Source of the DNA: Dehalococcoidales bacterium
Lineage (GTDB): Bacteria > Chloroflexota > Dehalococcoidia > Dehalococcoidales > RBG-16-60-22
Length of the DNA: 14,954 nt
Direction of reading: 5' to 3'
Assembly (NCBI GenBank): GCA_030639445.1
Contig: DAOWCR010000009.1
Coordinates: 1-14,954 of the forward strand
Shown here in pieces: positions 1-7,352 of this stretch. The position numbers and the translations under genes were made by a program. Position 1 is the stretch's first letter. Each line of letters starts with the position of its first letter. Under the pieces are notes generated by a model. The model was not told the DNA's origin and did no database searches. It worked only from the letters and a program-made list of their open reading frames with translations.

Positions 1-947
1 CCAACGGCAGCACCTCTATGGCCAGTGTCTGCGCCGGCAGCCTCTCCCTGATGGATGCCGGCATACCGGTAAAGGGGGCTGTCAGCGGGATAGCTATGGG
101 CCTGGTCACCGGTGACGACGGCCAATATGTCACTCTGACTGATATTGAAGGGCTGGAGGATGCCTACGGTGATATGGACTTTAAAGTCGCCGGGACCAGC
201 GAGGGCATCACGGCGATACAGATGGATACCAAGCTGAAAGGCGTCAGCCTGGAAATTGTCGAAGAGATAATAAGCCAGAGTAAGGAGGCCCGCCTGTTTA
301 TTCTGGAGAAAATGCAGCAGACGATTGGCGCCAGCCGGCCGGAAGTCAACCGCTACGCGCCCCGGATGTATAAATTGATGATTGACCCGGAAAAGATTGG
401 CGCCGTCATCGGTACCGGCGGTAAAACCATCAGGTCGATTATTGAAGCGACCAAGACGACCATTGACGTCAATAATGACGGCACCGTGATTATCGGCTCA
501 TCGGATGAGGCGGCCACTCGCCAGGCCGTGGCCATCATTGAAGGTCTGACCAAAGAGGTGGAGGTTGGCGCCACCTATACCGGGAAAGTAACGCGTATCT
601 TTGACTTCGGCGCCATGGTGGAAATCCTGCCCGGGAAAGAAGGCCTGGTGCACATCAGTGAGCTGGCGGAATACCGGGTGGCCAAGGTGGAAGATGTGGT
701 CAAGGTGGGTGACGAGGTTACGGCTAAGGTAATTAACGTTGATAATATGGGCCGGATAAACCTGTCCCGGCGGGCTCTCTCTGAATCCTCGGACCGGGTA
801 TCCGGTGAGGGTTCCCACCGTCCTGCTCGCCGGGAAGGAGACCGCTTCCCGCCGCGCCGCGACCCGTCCGGGGGCCGGCCGCGTTATGCCGATGCTCCGC
901 ACCAGCGCCGGCCAAATACAGGCGCGCCAAGACGCGATTTCCGCTAA
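1..947 (+). CDS. pnp: Polyribonucleotide nucleotidyltransferase (PNPase), 3' part, 5' end cut by the window
   Basis: This is the C-terminal 314 residues of PNPase, the phosphorolytic 3'-5' exoribonuclease of mRNA decay; reading codons begin at base 3. The fragment opens inside the second RNase PH core with an NGSTSMASVC stretch typical of the family. The acidic active-site pair in EDAYGDMDF (fragment residues 53 and 59) matches E. coli D486/D492. A KH domain follows at about 120-185, with the GTGG loop in GAVIGTGGKTIRS. An S1 RNA-binding domain follows at about 190-257 (GLVHISEL, INLSRRAL). The last 50 residues are an Arg/Pro/Gly-rich basic tail. The first ATG at base 18 is internal, so the gene continues to the left. 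dapB follows after 40 nt on the same strand. Family identity is certain; the missing N-terminal half cannot be judged. Confidence 0.97.
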   Translation, partial: NGSTSMASVCAGSLSLMDAGIPVKGAVSGIAMGLVTGDDGQYVTLTDIEGLEDAYGDMDFKVAGTSEGITAIQMDTKLKGVSLEIVEEIISQSKEARLFILEKMQQTIGASRPEVNRYAPRMYKLMIDPEKIGAVIGTGGKTIRSIIEATKTTIDVNNDGTVIIGSSDEAATRQAVAIIEGLTKEVEVGATYTGKVTRIFDFGAMVEILPGKEGLVHISELAEYRVAKVEDVVKVGDEVTAKVINVDNMGRINLSRRALSESSDRVSGEGSHRPARREGDRFPPRRDPSGGRPRYADAPHQRRPNTGAPRRDFR

Positions 948-964
948 AAGCTTCCCCTTTTAGC
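943..964 (+). promoter_or_regulatory. Perfect 8-bp inverted repeat spanning the pnp stop codon
   Basis: GCTAAAAG at 943-950 pairs exactly with CTTTTAGC at 957-964 around a 6-nt loop. The left arm contains the pnp TAA stop (945-947). No U-run follows, so it is not an intrinsic terminator on the plus strand. It shares bases 957-961 with the next hairpin, so the two cannot form together. The pairing is read directly; a regulatory role is inference. Confidence 0.55.
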
Positions 965-979
965 ATGAGGGAAAAGGGG
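954..979 (+). promoter_or_regulatory. Hairpin that sequesters the dapB Shine-Dalgarno
   Basis: CCCCTTTT at 954-961 pairs with AAAAGGGG at 972-979 (8 bp, 10-nt loop). The right arm overlaps the only purine-rich dapB ribosome binding site, GGGGG at 976-980, which lies 7 nt before the ATG at 988. When folded, the hairpin would hide that site. There is no T-tract behind it, so termination is unlikely. Confidence 0.55.
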
Positions 980-987
980 GTTAAGTT

Positions 988-1782
988 ATGGGACCAATCA
1001 GGGTGGTTGTTCATGGTGCGCTGGGGAGAGTGGGGCAGGAAGTGGTTAAAGCCGTCTGCCGCGAGCCGGACACACAGCTGGTGGGCGTGGTAGACCTGAA
1101 GGCGGCCGGAGATTCCCTGAGTCTGCCTGATGGTTCCGGGACGGTGCCCTTTTCTAATGACCTGGACTTTATTCTCACCAGCTGCCGGCCTGAGGTGATG
1201 GTGGATTTCACTACGGCCAGGGCCACCATGCCCGCGGTGCGCGCCGCGGCCAAACAAGAGGTTAACCTGGTAATCGGGACTACCGGCTTAACGGCGGACG
1301 ACCTTGGTGAGATTGACCGTCTGGCGACGGAGCATAAAATCGGCGTGGTGGTGGCACCCAACTTTGCCCTCGGGGCGGTCCTGATGATGCACCTCGCCGG
1401 GATAGCCGCCAAATACCTTGATTCCGCCGAGATTATCGAGCTGCACCATGACCAGAAGATAGACGCTCCTTCAGGGACAGCGCTTTCCACGGCTAGGGCC
1501 ATGGCGGCGGCCAGAGGTAAACCGTTCCTCCGACCGAAAGAACCGGAGAAGGCCCTGGACAGGCGGGGGGAGCAGGGGGAGGGGGTTACCGTGCACAGCG
1601 TGCGCCTGCCCGGCCTGCTGGCACATCAGGAAGTTCTTTTGGGCGCGCCCGGCCAGACCCTGAGCATACGCCATGACACCATCAGCCGGGAATGCTTTAT
1701 GCCCGGGGTTATGCTCGCCGTGAGGGAAGTGGTCAAGCGGCGGGGTCTTACCCGCGGCCTGGATACCTTGCTCGGTTTATGA
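988..1782 (+). CDS. dapB: 4-hydroxy-tetrahydrodipicolinate reductase
   Basis: DapB reduces the DapA product with NAD(P)H in the diaminopimelate/lysine pathway, in the cytoplasm. The 264-residue length is normal for the family. The N-terminal Rossmann motif HGALGRVG covers residues 9-16. GTTG (97-100) and APNFALG (123-129) are the usual nucleotide and hinge motifs. The family signature ELHHDQKIDAPSGTA (151-165) carries the catalytic His pair (153-154) and Lys157. The C-terminal stretch LLAHQEVLLGAPGQTLSIRHD fits the tetramer-forming substrate domain. The ATG at 988 has GGGGG 7 nt upstream, inside a hairpin. It sits 40 nt behind pnp and 7 nt before asd, so the two lysine genes are probably co-transcribed, possibly by read-through from pnp. 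Confidence 0.96.
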   Translation: MGPIRVVVHGALGRVGQEVVKAVCREPDTQLVGVVDLKAAGDSLSLPDGSGTVPFSNDLDFILTSCRPEVMVDFTTARATMPAVRAAAKQEVNLVIGTTGLTADDLGEIDRLATEHKIGVVVAPNFALGAVLMMHLAGIAAKYLDSAEIIELHHDQKIDAPSGTALSTARAMAAARGKPFLRPKEPEKALDRRGEQGEGVTVHSVRLPGLLAHQEVLLGAPGQTLSIRHDTISRECFMPGVMLAVREVVKRRGLTRGLDTLLGL

Positions 1783-1789
1783 GGCAACA

Positions 1790-2833
1790 ATGAGAGAAAA
1801 TAACGGCTATAATGTCGCCATAGTCGGGGCTACCGGCCTTGTCGGGCAGGAGTTCATCAAGATACTGGGGCAACGTAACTTCCCGATGAACTCAGTCCAT
1901 CTTTTGGCCTCGGACCGTTCGGCAGGTCGAAAATTGTCGGTCAATGGCCGGGAAATTGAAGTCCAGGAGACGGCCCCCGAGTCCTTCGAAGGGATGGATA
2001 TTGCCCTTTTCTCAGCGGGCACCGAGATTAGCCGTCACTTTTCACCGATGGCGGCGCAATCGGGCGCGGTGGTTATCGATAATAGCGCCGCTTTCCGGAT
2101 GGAATCCACGGTGCCGCTGGTGGTGCCCGAGGTCAACCCTGAGGACATCCGGTGGCATAATAGAATCATCGCTAACCCGAATTGCTCCACGATTCAGATG
2201 GTGGTCGCTCTATATCCACTGTACAAGGCGAATCCCATCAAGCGCATTATCGTGGATACTTACCAGTCGGTATCGGGCACCGGCTCGCCGGCGGTAGAGG
2301 AGCTGACCGTGCAGACCAAGCAGGTGCTGGAGGGGCAGAACGCCATCCCCCACGTTTTTCCCCACCAGATAGCGTTTAACGTGCTGCCCGAGATAGATGT
2401 TTTTCTGGACGATGGCTATACTAAAGAAGAGTGGAAGATGGTGGAGGAGACCAAGAAGATAATGCATGCCGATGATATCGCTATTTCGGCTACCTGCGTA
2501 CGGGTCCCGGTGTTTACCGGACACGGCGAGGCTGTCCATGTGGAGTTTTCTCGCCCGATGCTTCCCGATGAAGCACAGCGTGTTCTCGCCCAGGCCCCGG
2601 GAGTTAAAATTCTGGACGACACGGCGATTAGCCTTTATCCGCATCCCTGGGCCGCGGCTGGCACGGATGAGGTTTTCGTCGGCCGTATTCGCCGTGACAC
2701 TTCTCATCCCAATGGCCTGGTGATGTGGGTGGTCGCCGACAATCTGCGCAAAGGGGCGGCTTTGAACGCGGTCCAGATTGCCGAGGAGATGATTAAGAGG
2801 GAATGGCTAAATCCAAGGGGGGTAAGAAAATGA
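1790..2833 (+). CDS. asd: Aspartate-semialdehyde dehydrogenase
   Basis: Asd reduces aspartyl phosphate to aspartate semialdehyde, the branch point for lysine and for threonine/methionine. The 347-residue protein starts with a Rossmann motif, GATGLVGQ (13-20). The active-site cysteine is C132 in NPNCSTIQM. The substrate-binding stretch SVSGTGSPAVEE (160-171) and the catalytic histidine H245 in FTGHGEAV are present. The GAGG overlapping the dapB stop (1781-1784) supplies a ribosome binding site for the ATG at 1790. The 3' end overlaps dapA by 4 nt (ATGA, 2830-2833), a standard translational-coupling arrangement. Length and motifs match the bacterial enzyme, with nothing missing. Confidence 0.97.
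   Translation: MRENNGYNVAIVGATGLVGQEFIKILGQRNFPMNSVHLLASDRSAGRKLSVNGREIEVQETAPESFEGMDIALFSAGTEISRHFSPMAAQSGAVVIDNSAAFRMESTVPLVVPEVNPEDIRWHNRIIANPNCSTIQMVVALYPLYKANPIKRIIVDTYQSVSGTGSPAVEELTVQTKQVLEGQNAIPHVFPHQIAFNVLPEIDVFLDDGYTKEEWKMVEETKKIMHADDIAISATCVRVPVFTGHGEAVHVEFSRPMLPDEAQRVLAQAPGVKILDDTAISLYPHPWAAAGTDEVFVGRIRRDTSHPNGLVMWVVADNLRKGAALNAVQIAEEMIKREWLNPRGVRK
2817..2822 (+). promoter_or_regulatory. dapA Shine-Dalgarno inside the end of asd
   Basis: A run of six G (after AA) lies 7 nt upstream of the ATG at 2830 and decides the dapA start. An upstream in-frame ATG at 2803 would add nine residues (MAKSKGGKK) that lie before the conserved N-terminus, and it lacks such a site. Confidence 0.75.
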
Positions 2834-3720
2834 AAAAGATAGGCAGACTAATCACCGCCATGGTAACACCTTTTGATGAAAAAGGGGAGGTCGATTACGA
2901 GCAGGCGAAGAAGCTGGCTCTGGCCTGTCTCGACTCGGGGAGCGACGGTATACTGGTGGTGGGTACTACCGGGGAGTCGCCCACGCTGGTCCGGGAGGAA
3001 GAGTACCGCCTGTTTCGCGAGGTGAAAGCGGCGGTGGGTGACCGGGGGTCGGTTATCGCCGGCACCGGCAGCAACAGCACCGCTGAGGCCGTGGAGGCGA
3101 CCAGAGAGGCGGAGAAAATCGGGGTTGATGCTTGCCTGCTGGTCGTTCCCTACTATAACAAACCCACCCAGGAGGGCCTGTACCAGCACTTCAAGACCGT
3201 CGCCGACAGCACCAGCCTGCCCTGTATCCCGTATAACGTTCCGTCACGCCACGTGGTTAACATGACGGCGGAAACGACTATCCGGCTGAGCCAGATAGAT
3301 AATATCATCGGGGTAAAAGAAGCCAGCGGCAATCTGGAGCAGATTGCCAGGATTATAAGTGGTGCCGGGAAAGATTTCCTGGTCTGGAGCGGCAATGATA
3401 GTGATACCTTTCATTTAATGGCGCTGGGCGGCTACGGTATCGTCAGTGTGGCCTCTCAGCTGGTGGGTAACCAGATTAAGCAGATGATTGATAGTCTGGT
3501 GGGCGGCCGGACCGGGGAAGCGGCGCGGATTCACCAGCACCTTCTGCCGCTGGTCAACGCGCTGTTTATTATCTCCAACCCCATTCCGGTAAAGTATGCG
3601 CTTAACCAGGTGGGCTTCCGGGCGGGCAAGACGCGCCTGCCGCTTACCGAGCCGGACGAGAAAACCGCCGCCATCATCAGGGATACGCTGAAAAACTATC
3701 AGATTGACCTGCCGGTGTAA
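2830..3720 (+). CDS. dapA: 4-hydroxy-tetrahydrodipicolinate synthase
   Basis: DapA condenses pyruvate with aspartate semialdehyde, the first committed lysine step. From the ATG at 2830 it is 296 residues, the usual size, and begins MKKIGRLITAMVTPF as the family does. Landmarks of the (beta/alpha)8 barrel are GTTGES (45-50, with the catalytic Thr pair at 46-47), YYNKPTQEG (108-116), YNVPSR (135-140, with Tyr135 and the carboxylate-binding Arg140), and the Schiff-base lysine K163 in GVKEASGN. The start overlaps the asd stop as ATGA. The gene ends 16 nt before the end of the convergent cupin gene. I see no lysine riboswitch or dedicated promoter, so expression probably depends on the pnp-dapB transcript. 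Confidence 0.97.
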   Translation: MKKIGRLITAMVTPFDEKGEVDYEQAKKLALACLDSGSDGILVVGTTGESPTLVREEEYRLFREVKAAVGDRGSVIAGTGSNSTAEAVEATREAEKIGVDACLLVVPYYNKPTQEGLYQHFKTVADSTSLPCIPYNVPSRHVVNMTAETTIRLSQIDNIIGVKEASGNLEQIARIISGAGKDFLVWSGNDSDTFHLMALGGYGIVSVASQLVGNQIKQMIDSLVGGRTGEAARIHQHLLPLVNALFIISNPIPVKYALNQVGFRAGKTRLPLTEPDEKTAAIIRDTLKNYQIDLPV

Positions 3721-3736
3721 GTATTCCGGGACCGGA

Positions 3737-4138
3737 CTATTTCCCCAGGCTCTTCTTCACCGCTTCCAGTTTGTCCATATACTCCTGTCGCCTTGGGGCG
3801 AAGAACTCTATGGTGCGGCAGCCTTTATCGGAAACATAGGTGCCGTGCGGCTGGTTGGGCGCGCAGATGACAACGTTTCCCTCTTTGAGGTGGTATAGCT
3901 TGTCGTCGATTATCTGGTCGCACTCGCCTTCCGCGATAATCATGACCTGTTCGTGCTCGTGCTGGTGCCTGGGCACCGCGGAGTTGGGCGGCATGACGGT
4001 AAATATGGCCGTCATCCGTCCGGAAGACAGGATGTGGGCCTTGATATCGGGGACCAGCTCTACCGGAGGAATATCGCGGTAGCGGATAACGCGCTGGTCG
4101 AACTCTTCCTGGGTGGCGTAAGGTTCTTTTCTTTCCAT
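3737..4138 (-). CDS. Small single-domain cupin protein
   Basis: This is a 133-residue protein with one cupin beta-barrel. The metal-binding motif 1 is seen as PRHQHEHEQ (His58, His60, His62, E63) leading into the IIAEGE turn. Motif 2 is GNVVICAPNQPHG with His98. The C-terminus is a short helical tail. Such proteins include sugar-binding, dioxygenase-like and sensor cupins, and the sequence does not tell which. The ATG at 4138 is preceded by AAGGAGG at 4151-4157 with a 12-nt gap. It lies 38 nt downstream of purA on the same strand and is probably the last gene of that operon. It converges on dapA with no recognisable terminator in the 16-nt gap. The family is sure; substrate and function are unknown. 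Confidence 0.85.
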   Translation of the reverse strand: MERKEPYATQEEFDQRVIRYRDIPPVELVPDIKAHILSSGRMTAIFTVMPPNSAVPRHQHEHEQVMIIAEGECDQIIDDKLYHLKEGNVVICAPNQPHGTYVSDKGCRTIEFFAPRRQEYMDKLEAVKKSLGK

Positions 4139-4176
4139 TTTAGCGATAGCCCTCCTTACTAGTTCCAGAGTAATTA

Positions 4177-5460
4177 TTACCAGAGAGGCATTTTAAAGAT
4201 GGACTGCTCCCGTCTCATGCCCACCGAAATGAGACTGACCGGGCAGCCGATAAGCTCTTCCAGACGGTCGGTATAGCGGCGGGCCAGTGCCGGTAACTGG
4301 TCGTACTGTCTGGCCTCGCTGGTGGGCACCTGCCAGCCGGGGAGCTCTTCATAGATAGGCTGGCACCGGTCCAAAGCGGCGGCACTGGCCGGGAAGTAGT
4401 CGATGGGCTTTCCGTCCAGTTCGTAGCCGACGCATATCTTCAGGCTGGACATGATATCAAGGACGTCAAGGCGGGTGACGGCGACCTGGGTAAAGGCGTT
4501 GATGCGGGTGCTGAACCTGGCGGCAATGGCGTCGAACCAGCCGCAGCGGCGGGGCCGGCCGGTGGTGGTGCCGTATTCATGAGCCTGCTCCCGGATTAGG
4601 TTACCGGTTTCATCGGCCAGTTCGGTGGGCATCGGGCCACCGCCAACGCGGGTGCAGTAAGCCTTGAACACACCCAGGGTTTGGTCGATTCTGGCGGGTC
4701 CCAGGCCGGCGCCCAGACAGCTTCCTCCCGACAATGGTGAAGAGGAGGTGGCATAAGGGTAGGTGCCGAAATCGGGGTCAAGGAGGGTTCCCTGGGCCCC
4801 TTCCAGCAGCACCATTTCCCCCCGCTTTATCGCTTCTTCGAGGAGCACGGTGGTCTCGCGGATGCAGGGGGCCAGGCGTTCCCCATACTGGCAGTACTGG
4901 CGGTATACCTCGTCCTCTGAGAGGGGACTGGCCCCGTAAACCTTGGTTAAAATGGTATTTTTATAGTTGAGAATAAAGTGGAGCCGCTCCCGGAACACTT
5001 CTCTGTCCAGGAGGTCACCGGTCCTGATGCCCAGTCTGGCTATCTTGTCGGCAAAGGCCGGGCCGATACCCTTGCGGGTGGTGCCGATTGCCTTGCCTCC
5101 CCGCATTTCCTCTTCCAGGCCATCTAGAAGAAGGTGGTACGGCATCACCAGGTGGGCCCGGTCACTGATGATTAGCCGGGAAGTATCCACACCGCGCTGA
5201 TTTAGCTGGTCTATCTCGTCAAGCAACACGCCGGGGTTAATCGCCACGCCGTTACCGATAATCGAAGTTGCCCGGGGCGAAAAAATGCCCGAGGGAATGA
5301 GGTGAAGTTTAAACTCGCCATAGCGGTTAACCACGGTATGCCCGGCATTATCGCCGCCGGAAAAACGCACCACTACTCTGGCCTCCTCGGCCAGCAGGTC
5401 AACTACCTTACCCTTTCCCTCATCGCCCCACTGGGCGCCAATAACGGCCACAACTGGCAT
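4177..5460 (-). CDS. purA: Adenylosuccinate synthetase
   Basis: PurA joins IMP and aspartate using GTP to make adenylosuccinate, the committed step to AMP. The 427-residue length is canonical. The N-terminal P-loop-like motif GAQWGDEGKGK (8-18) holds the catalytic Asp13, and GGDNAGHT (35-42) holds His41. GTTRKGIGPAF (126-136) is the IMP-binding segment. EGAQGTLLD, TRVGGGPMPTEL and TTGRPRRCGW are the later signature blocks, and the protein ends in the family's ISVGMRREQSI region. The start at 5460 is supported by AGGAGG at 5466-5471, which overlaps the TAG stop of the preceding transferase gene, so the two are likely translationally coupled. Placing purA behind lipid genes gives no functional hint. 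Confidence 0.98.
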   Translation of the reverse strand: MPVVAVIGAQWGDEGKGKVVDLLAEEARVVVRFSGGDNAGHTVVNRYGEFKLHLIPSGIFSPRATSIIGNGVAINPGVLLDEIDQLNQRGVDTSRLIISDRAHLVMPYHLLLDGLEEEMRGGKAIGTTRKGIGPAFADKIARLGIRTGDLLDREVFRERLHFILNYKNTILTKVYGASPLSEDEVYRQYCQYGERLAPCIRETTVLLEEAIKRGEMVLLEGAQGTLLDPDFGTYPYATSSSPLSGGSCLGAGLGPARIDQTLGVFKAYCTRVGGGPMPTELADETGNLIREQAHEYGTTTGRPRRCGWFDAIAARFSTRINAFTQVAVTRLDVLDIMSSLKICVGYELDGKPIDYFPASAAALDRCQPIYEELPGWQVPTSEARQYDQLPALARRYTDRLEELIGCPVSLISVGMRREQSIFKMPLW

Positions 5461-5469
5461 TGATTCCTC

Positions 5470-6147
5470 CTACAGTTTTAGTTCAGGCGTCGTAATACCT
5501 TGGTCTGGTCTTGTCTGCCGCCGCACATGAAGTAGCCTCTGGACGGTGGTCAGCAGACTGAACAGGGCGATAACGCCGATGGCTGTAACCAGGGCGTAGT
5601 CAATCTGGCTCAGCAAAAGGCCCAGCGCCAGGATAATAACCCTCTCCACCCGGGTAAATAGCCCCACCTCGCACTCCAGCCCGGCGGCCTCGGCCCTGGC
5701 CCGGACGTAGCTCACCAGCAGCGAGCCGGGCAGGGCAATGCCGGCCAGAATAACTCCGGGAAGGAACTGGGCCCGGGCGTACAGTATCAGAATGCCCAGC
5801 AGCAGGACTGCCTCGCTAACGCGGTCAAGAACGGAATCGAGGATAGCGCCAAAGCGGGTAGTCCGGTTGGTGACACGGGCCAGAGCTCCGTCCAGCATAT
5901 CGCAGAGACCGGCGACAAGCACCGTGAAACCGGCGGCCAGCAGGTGTTCCGTAATAATGAGCGCCACCGCCCCGGCGGAGAGTAAAAAGCCAAACCAGGT
6001 TATCGCATTCGGGGTTATCGCCGTCCTGGCCAGCAGCCAGACAGCGGGACGGGTGAGGTAACGGGCGGCGGTCTTACGGGCTTCCACCAGCTTGGTCACA
6101 GGTGGTTGCTTCCTGAAGGCAATATTAATCGAGCTGTCTTCCATCAT
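5470..6147 (-). CDS. CDP-alcohol phosphatidyltransferase, phosphatidylinositol-phosphate-synthase-like
   Basis: This is a 225-residue integral membrane enzyme with about six hydrophobic segments. The full CDP-alcohol phosphotransferase signature is present: D83, D86, G87, A90, R91, G100, D104, D108 with correct spacing (D-x2-D-G-x2-A-R-x8-G-x3-D-x3-D). Downstream, SYVRARAEAAGL (146-157) and RVERVIIL (166-173), plus a late VQRL, resemble mycobacterial PgsA1, which makes phosphatidylinositol phosphate from CDP-diacylglycerol and inositol-3-phosphate. An Ino1 gene and a PimA-like gene just upstream support that reading. The ATG at 6147 directly abuts the glycosyltransferase TAA; a second ATG at 6144 is equally possible. 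Alternatives are phosphatidylglycerophosphate synthase or a di-inositol-phosphate synthase. The family is certain; substrate is inferred. Confidence 0.85.
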   Translation of the reverse strand: MMEDSSINIAFRKQPPVTKLVEARKTAARYLTRPAVWLLARTAITPNAITWFGFLLSAGAVALIITEHLLAAGFTVLVAGLCDMLDGALARVTNRTTRFGAILDSVLDRVSEAVLLLGILILYARAQFLPGVILAGIALPGSLLVSYVRARAEAAGLECEVGLFTRVERVIILALGLLLSQIDYALVTAIGVIALFSLLTTVQRLLHVRRQTRPDQGITTPELKL

Positions 6148-7314
6148 TTAAACCAGCAGCGCCTCGGTTTTGGGAGACTCTTCTTTCCGCCGCGGTGCGT
6201 TAAGCACACCGAGGTAGTAGTTCATCATATTCCGGGCCAGGTGTTCCCAGTCATATTTTTGGGCCTCAGCTCTTCCCCGGGTGCCCATCTGCTGGCGGAG
6301 CGATTCGTCGGTCAGCAGGGAGGTCAGGGCCTCGGCCAGTTTAGCCGCGTTCCTGGGCGGTATCAGTAGTCCCTCGGTACCGTGAGTTACCACGTTGTTA
6401 TAGCCCGGGATATCAGAGGCGACAATTGGCTTGCCGACCGCCATCGCTTCAATCAGGACGATGCCAAAACTTTCCTGACCGGTAGCCGGGCAGCAGACGA
6501 CATCGGCGGTTTTATAATACCGGGGCAGGTCGCGGTAAGTGGCGTAACCGGTGAAAACAACGTCCTCCAGACGGCCGCGCTTGACCCGTTTTTCGTACTT
6601 ATTGCGCAGCCTGATGCCGGGCCCGACGACGATGAGACGAGAGTCAGGAATCTCCGGCTTAATCTGCTTATAGGCTTCAAGCAGATAGTCCAGGCCTTTT
6701 CGTTTTTCCAGGCGGCCGATAAACAGGATATTGAGCTTACCGTCATTGAATTCTTCCATCGGCGTCACCTCCGGGGAAAAATGCCCGCAGTCCACGCCGT
6801 TGGGGGTGATGGTATAGTCACCGGGGAAATGTTTGCTGACATATTGCATGGCGACCTGGGACACGGCCGTTTTACCATCGAGCTTGCGTATCCACTTCTT
6901 CAAAAGCAGCTTGCCAATCGGTGTGCCAAAGCTGTACCAGGGCTTGCCTCCGGAAGCGTGAAAGGTGCCCACGTTAGGCGTCTGCGAATGGCGGAGTACG
7001 TTGGTGCATAGCATGGGCATTAACGGTTCATGGAGGTGGGTGATATCGAACTTTTCCCGGTCCAGCACGGCCTTTATTCTGGAGGACAGCCACGGCGAGA
7101 GGGTAATGCGGGCGATGGAGCCGCTGACCGGCACCAGGCGTGGTTTACCGATGGGGATAAATCGGTCACCGAGAGTGGAGATGGCTTTGGAGGCGGGAGC
7201 AATTATCTTCACCTCGTGGCCCATCCGGGTAAGTTGCTGTTCCAGGCAGGAGATATGATTAACCACCCCCCCGGGGTGAGCAAAGTCGTAGGGGGAGACC
7301 AGAGCTATTTTCAT
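6148..7314 (-). CDS. GT4 glycosyltransferase, PimA-like
   Basis: This 388-residue GT-B-fold enzyme is probably a GDP-mannose- or UDP-sugar-dependent lipid glycosyltransferase at the inner membrane face. The N-terminal SPYDFAHPGGVVNH (7-20) has the GGV loop seen in mycobacterial phosphatidylinositol mannosyltransferase PimA. HLHEP lies at 93-97 and TFHA at 117-120. Donor-site residues GR (200-201) and K206 in GRLEKRKG are present, as is the EX7E motif (E281 to E289, ESFGIVLIE). The last 15 residues are a charged tail unlike the core. Its TAA touches the ATG of the transferase gene, so the pair is coupled. It starts 38 nt after ino1 with only a weak ribosome binding site. Acceptor and sugar are inferred from context. 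Confidence 0.85.
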   Translation of the reverse strand: MKIALVSPYDFAHPGGVVNHISCLEQQLTRMGHEVKIIAPASKAISTLGDRFIPIGKPRLVPVSGSIARITLSPWLSSRIKAVLDREKFDITHLHEPLMPMLCTNVLRHSQTPNVGTFHASGGKPWYSFGTPIGKLLLKKWIRKLDGKTAVSQVAMQYVSKHFPGDYTITPNGVDCGHFSPEVTPMEEFNDGKLNILFIGRLEKRKGLDYLLEAYKQIKPEIPDSRLIVVGPGIRLRNKYEKRVKRGRLEDVVFTGYATYRDLPRYYKTADVVCCPATGQESFGIVLIEAMAVGKPIVASDIPGYNNVVTHGTEGLLIPPRNAAKLAEALTSLLTDESLRQQMGTRGRAEAQKYDWEHLARNMMNYYLGVLNAPRRKEESPKTEALLV

Positions 7315-7352
7315 AGACCGATTTAAAACCTCGCTCGGAAATATCTCGATGG

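Noticed and set aside
948..987. A lysine riboswitch or intrinsic terminator before dapB
   Set aside because: The gap is only 40 nt, far too short for an L-box, and no U-run follows either hairpin.
3721..3736. Small palindrome TCCGG-GA-CCGGA between convergent dapA and cupin genes as a bidirectional terminator
   Set aside because: The stem is only 4-5 bp and there is no T-tract on either side, so I do not call a terminator.
6382..7011. A 209-codon plus-strand frame opposite the GT4 gene
   Set aside because: The GT4 frame has a complete set of family motifs; the opposite frame has none.
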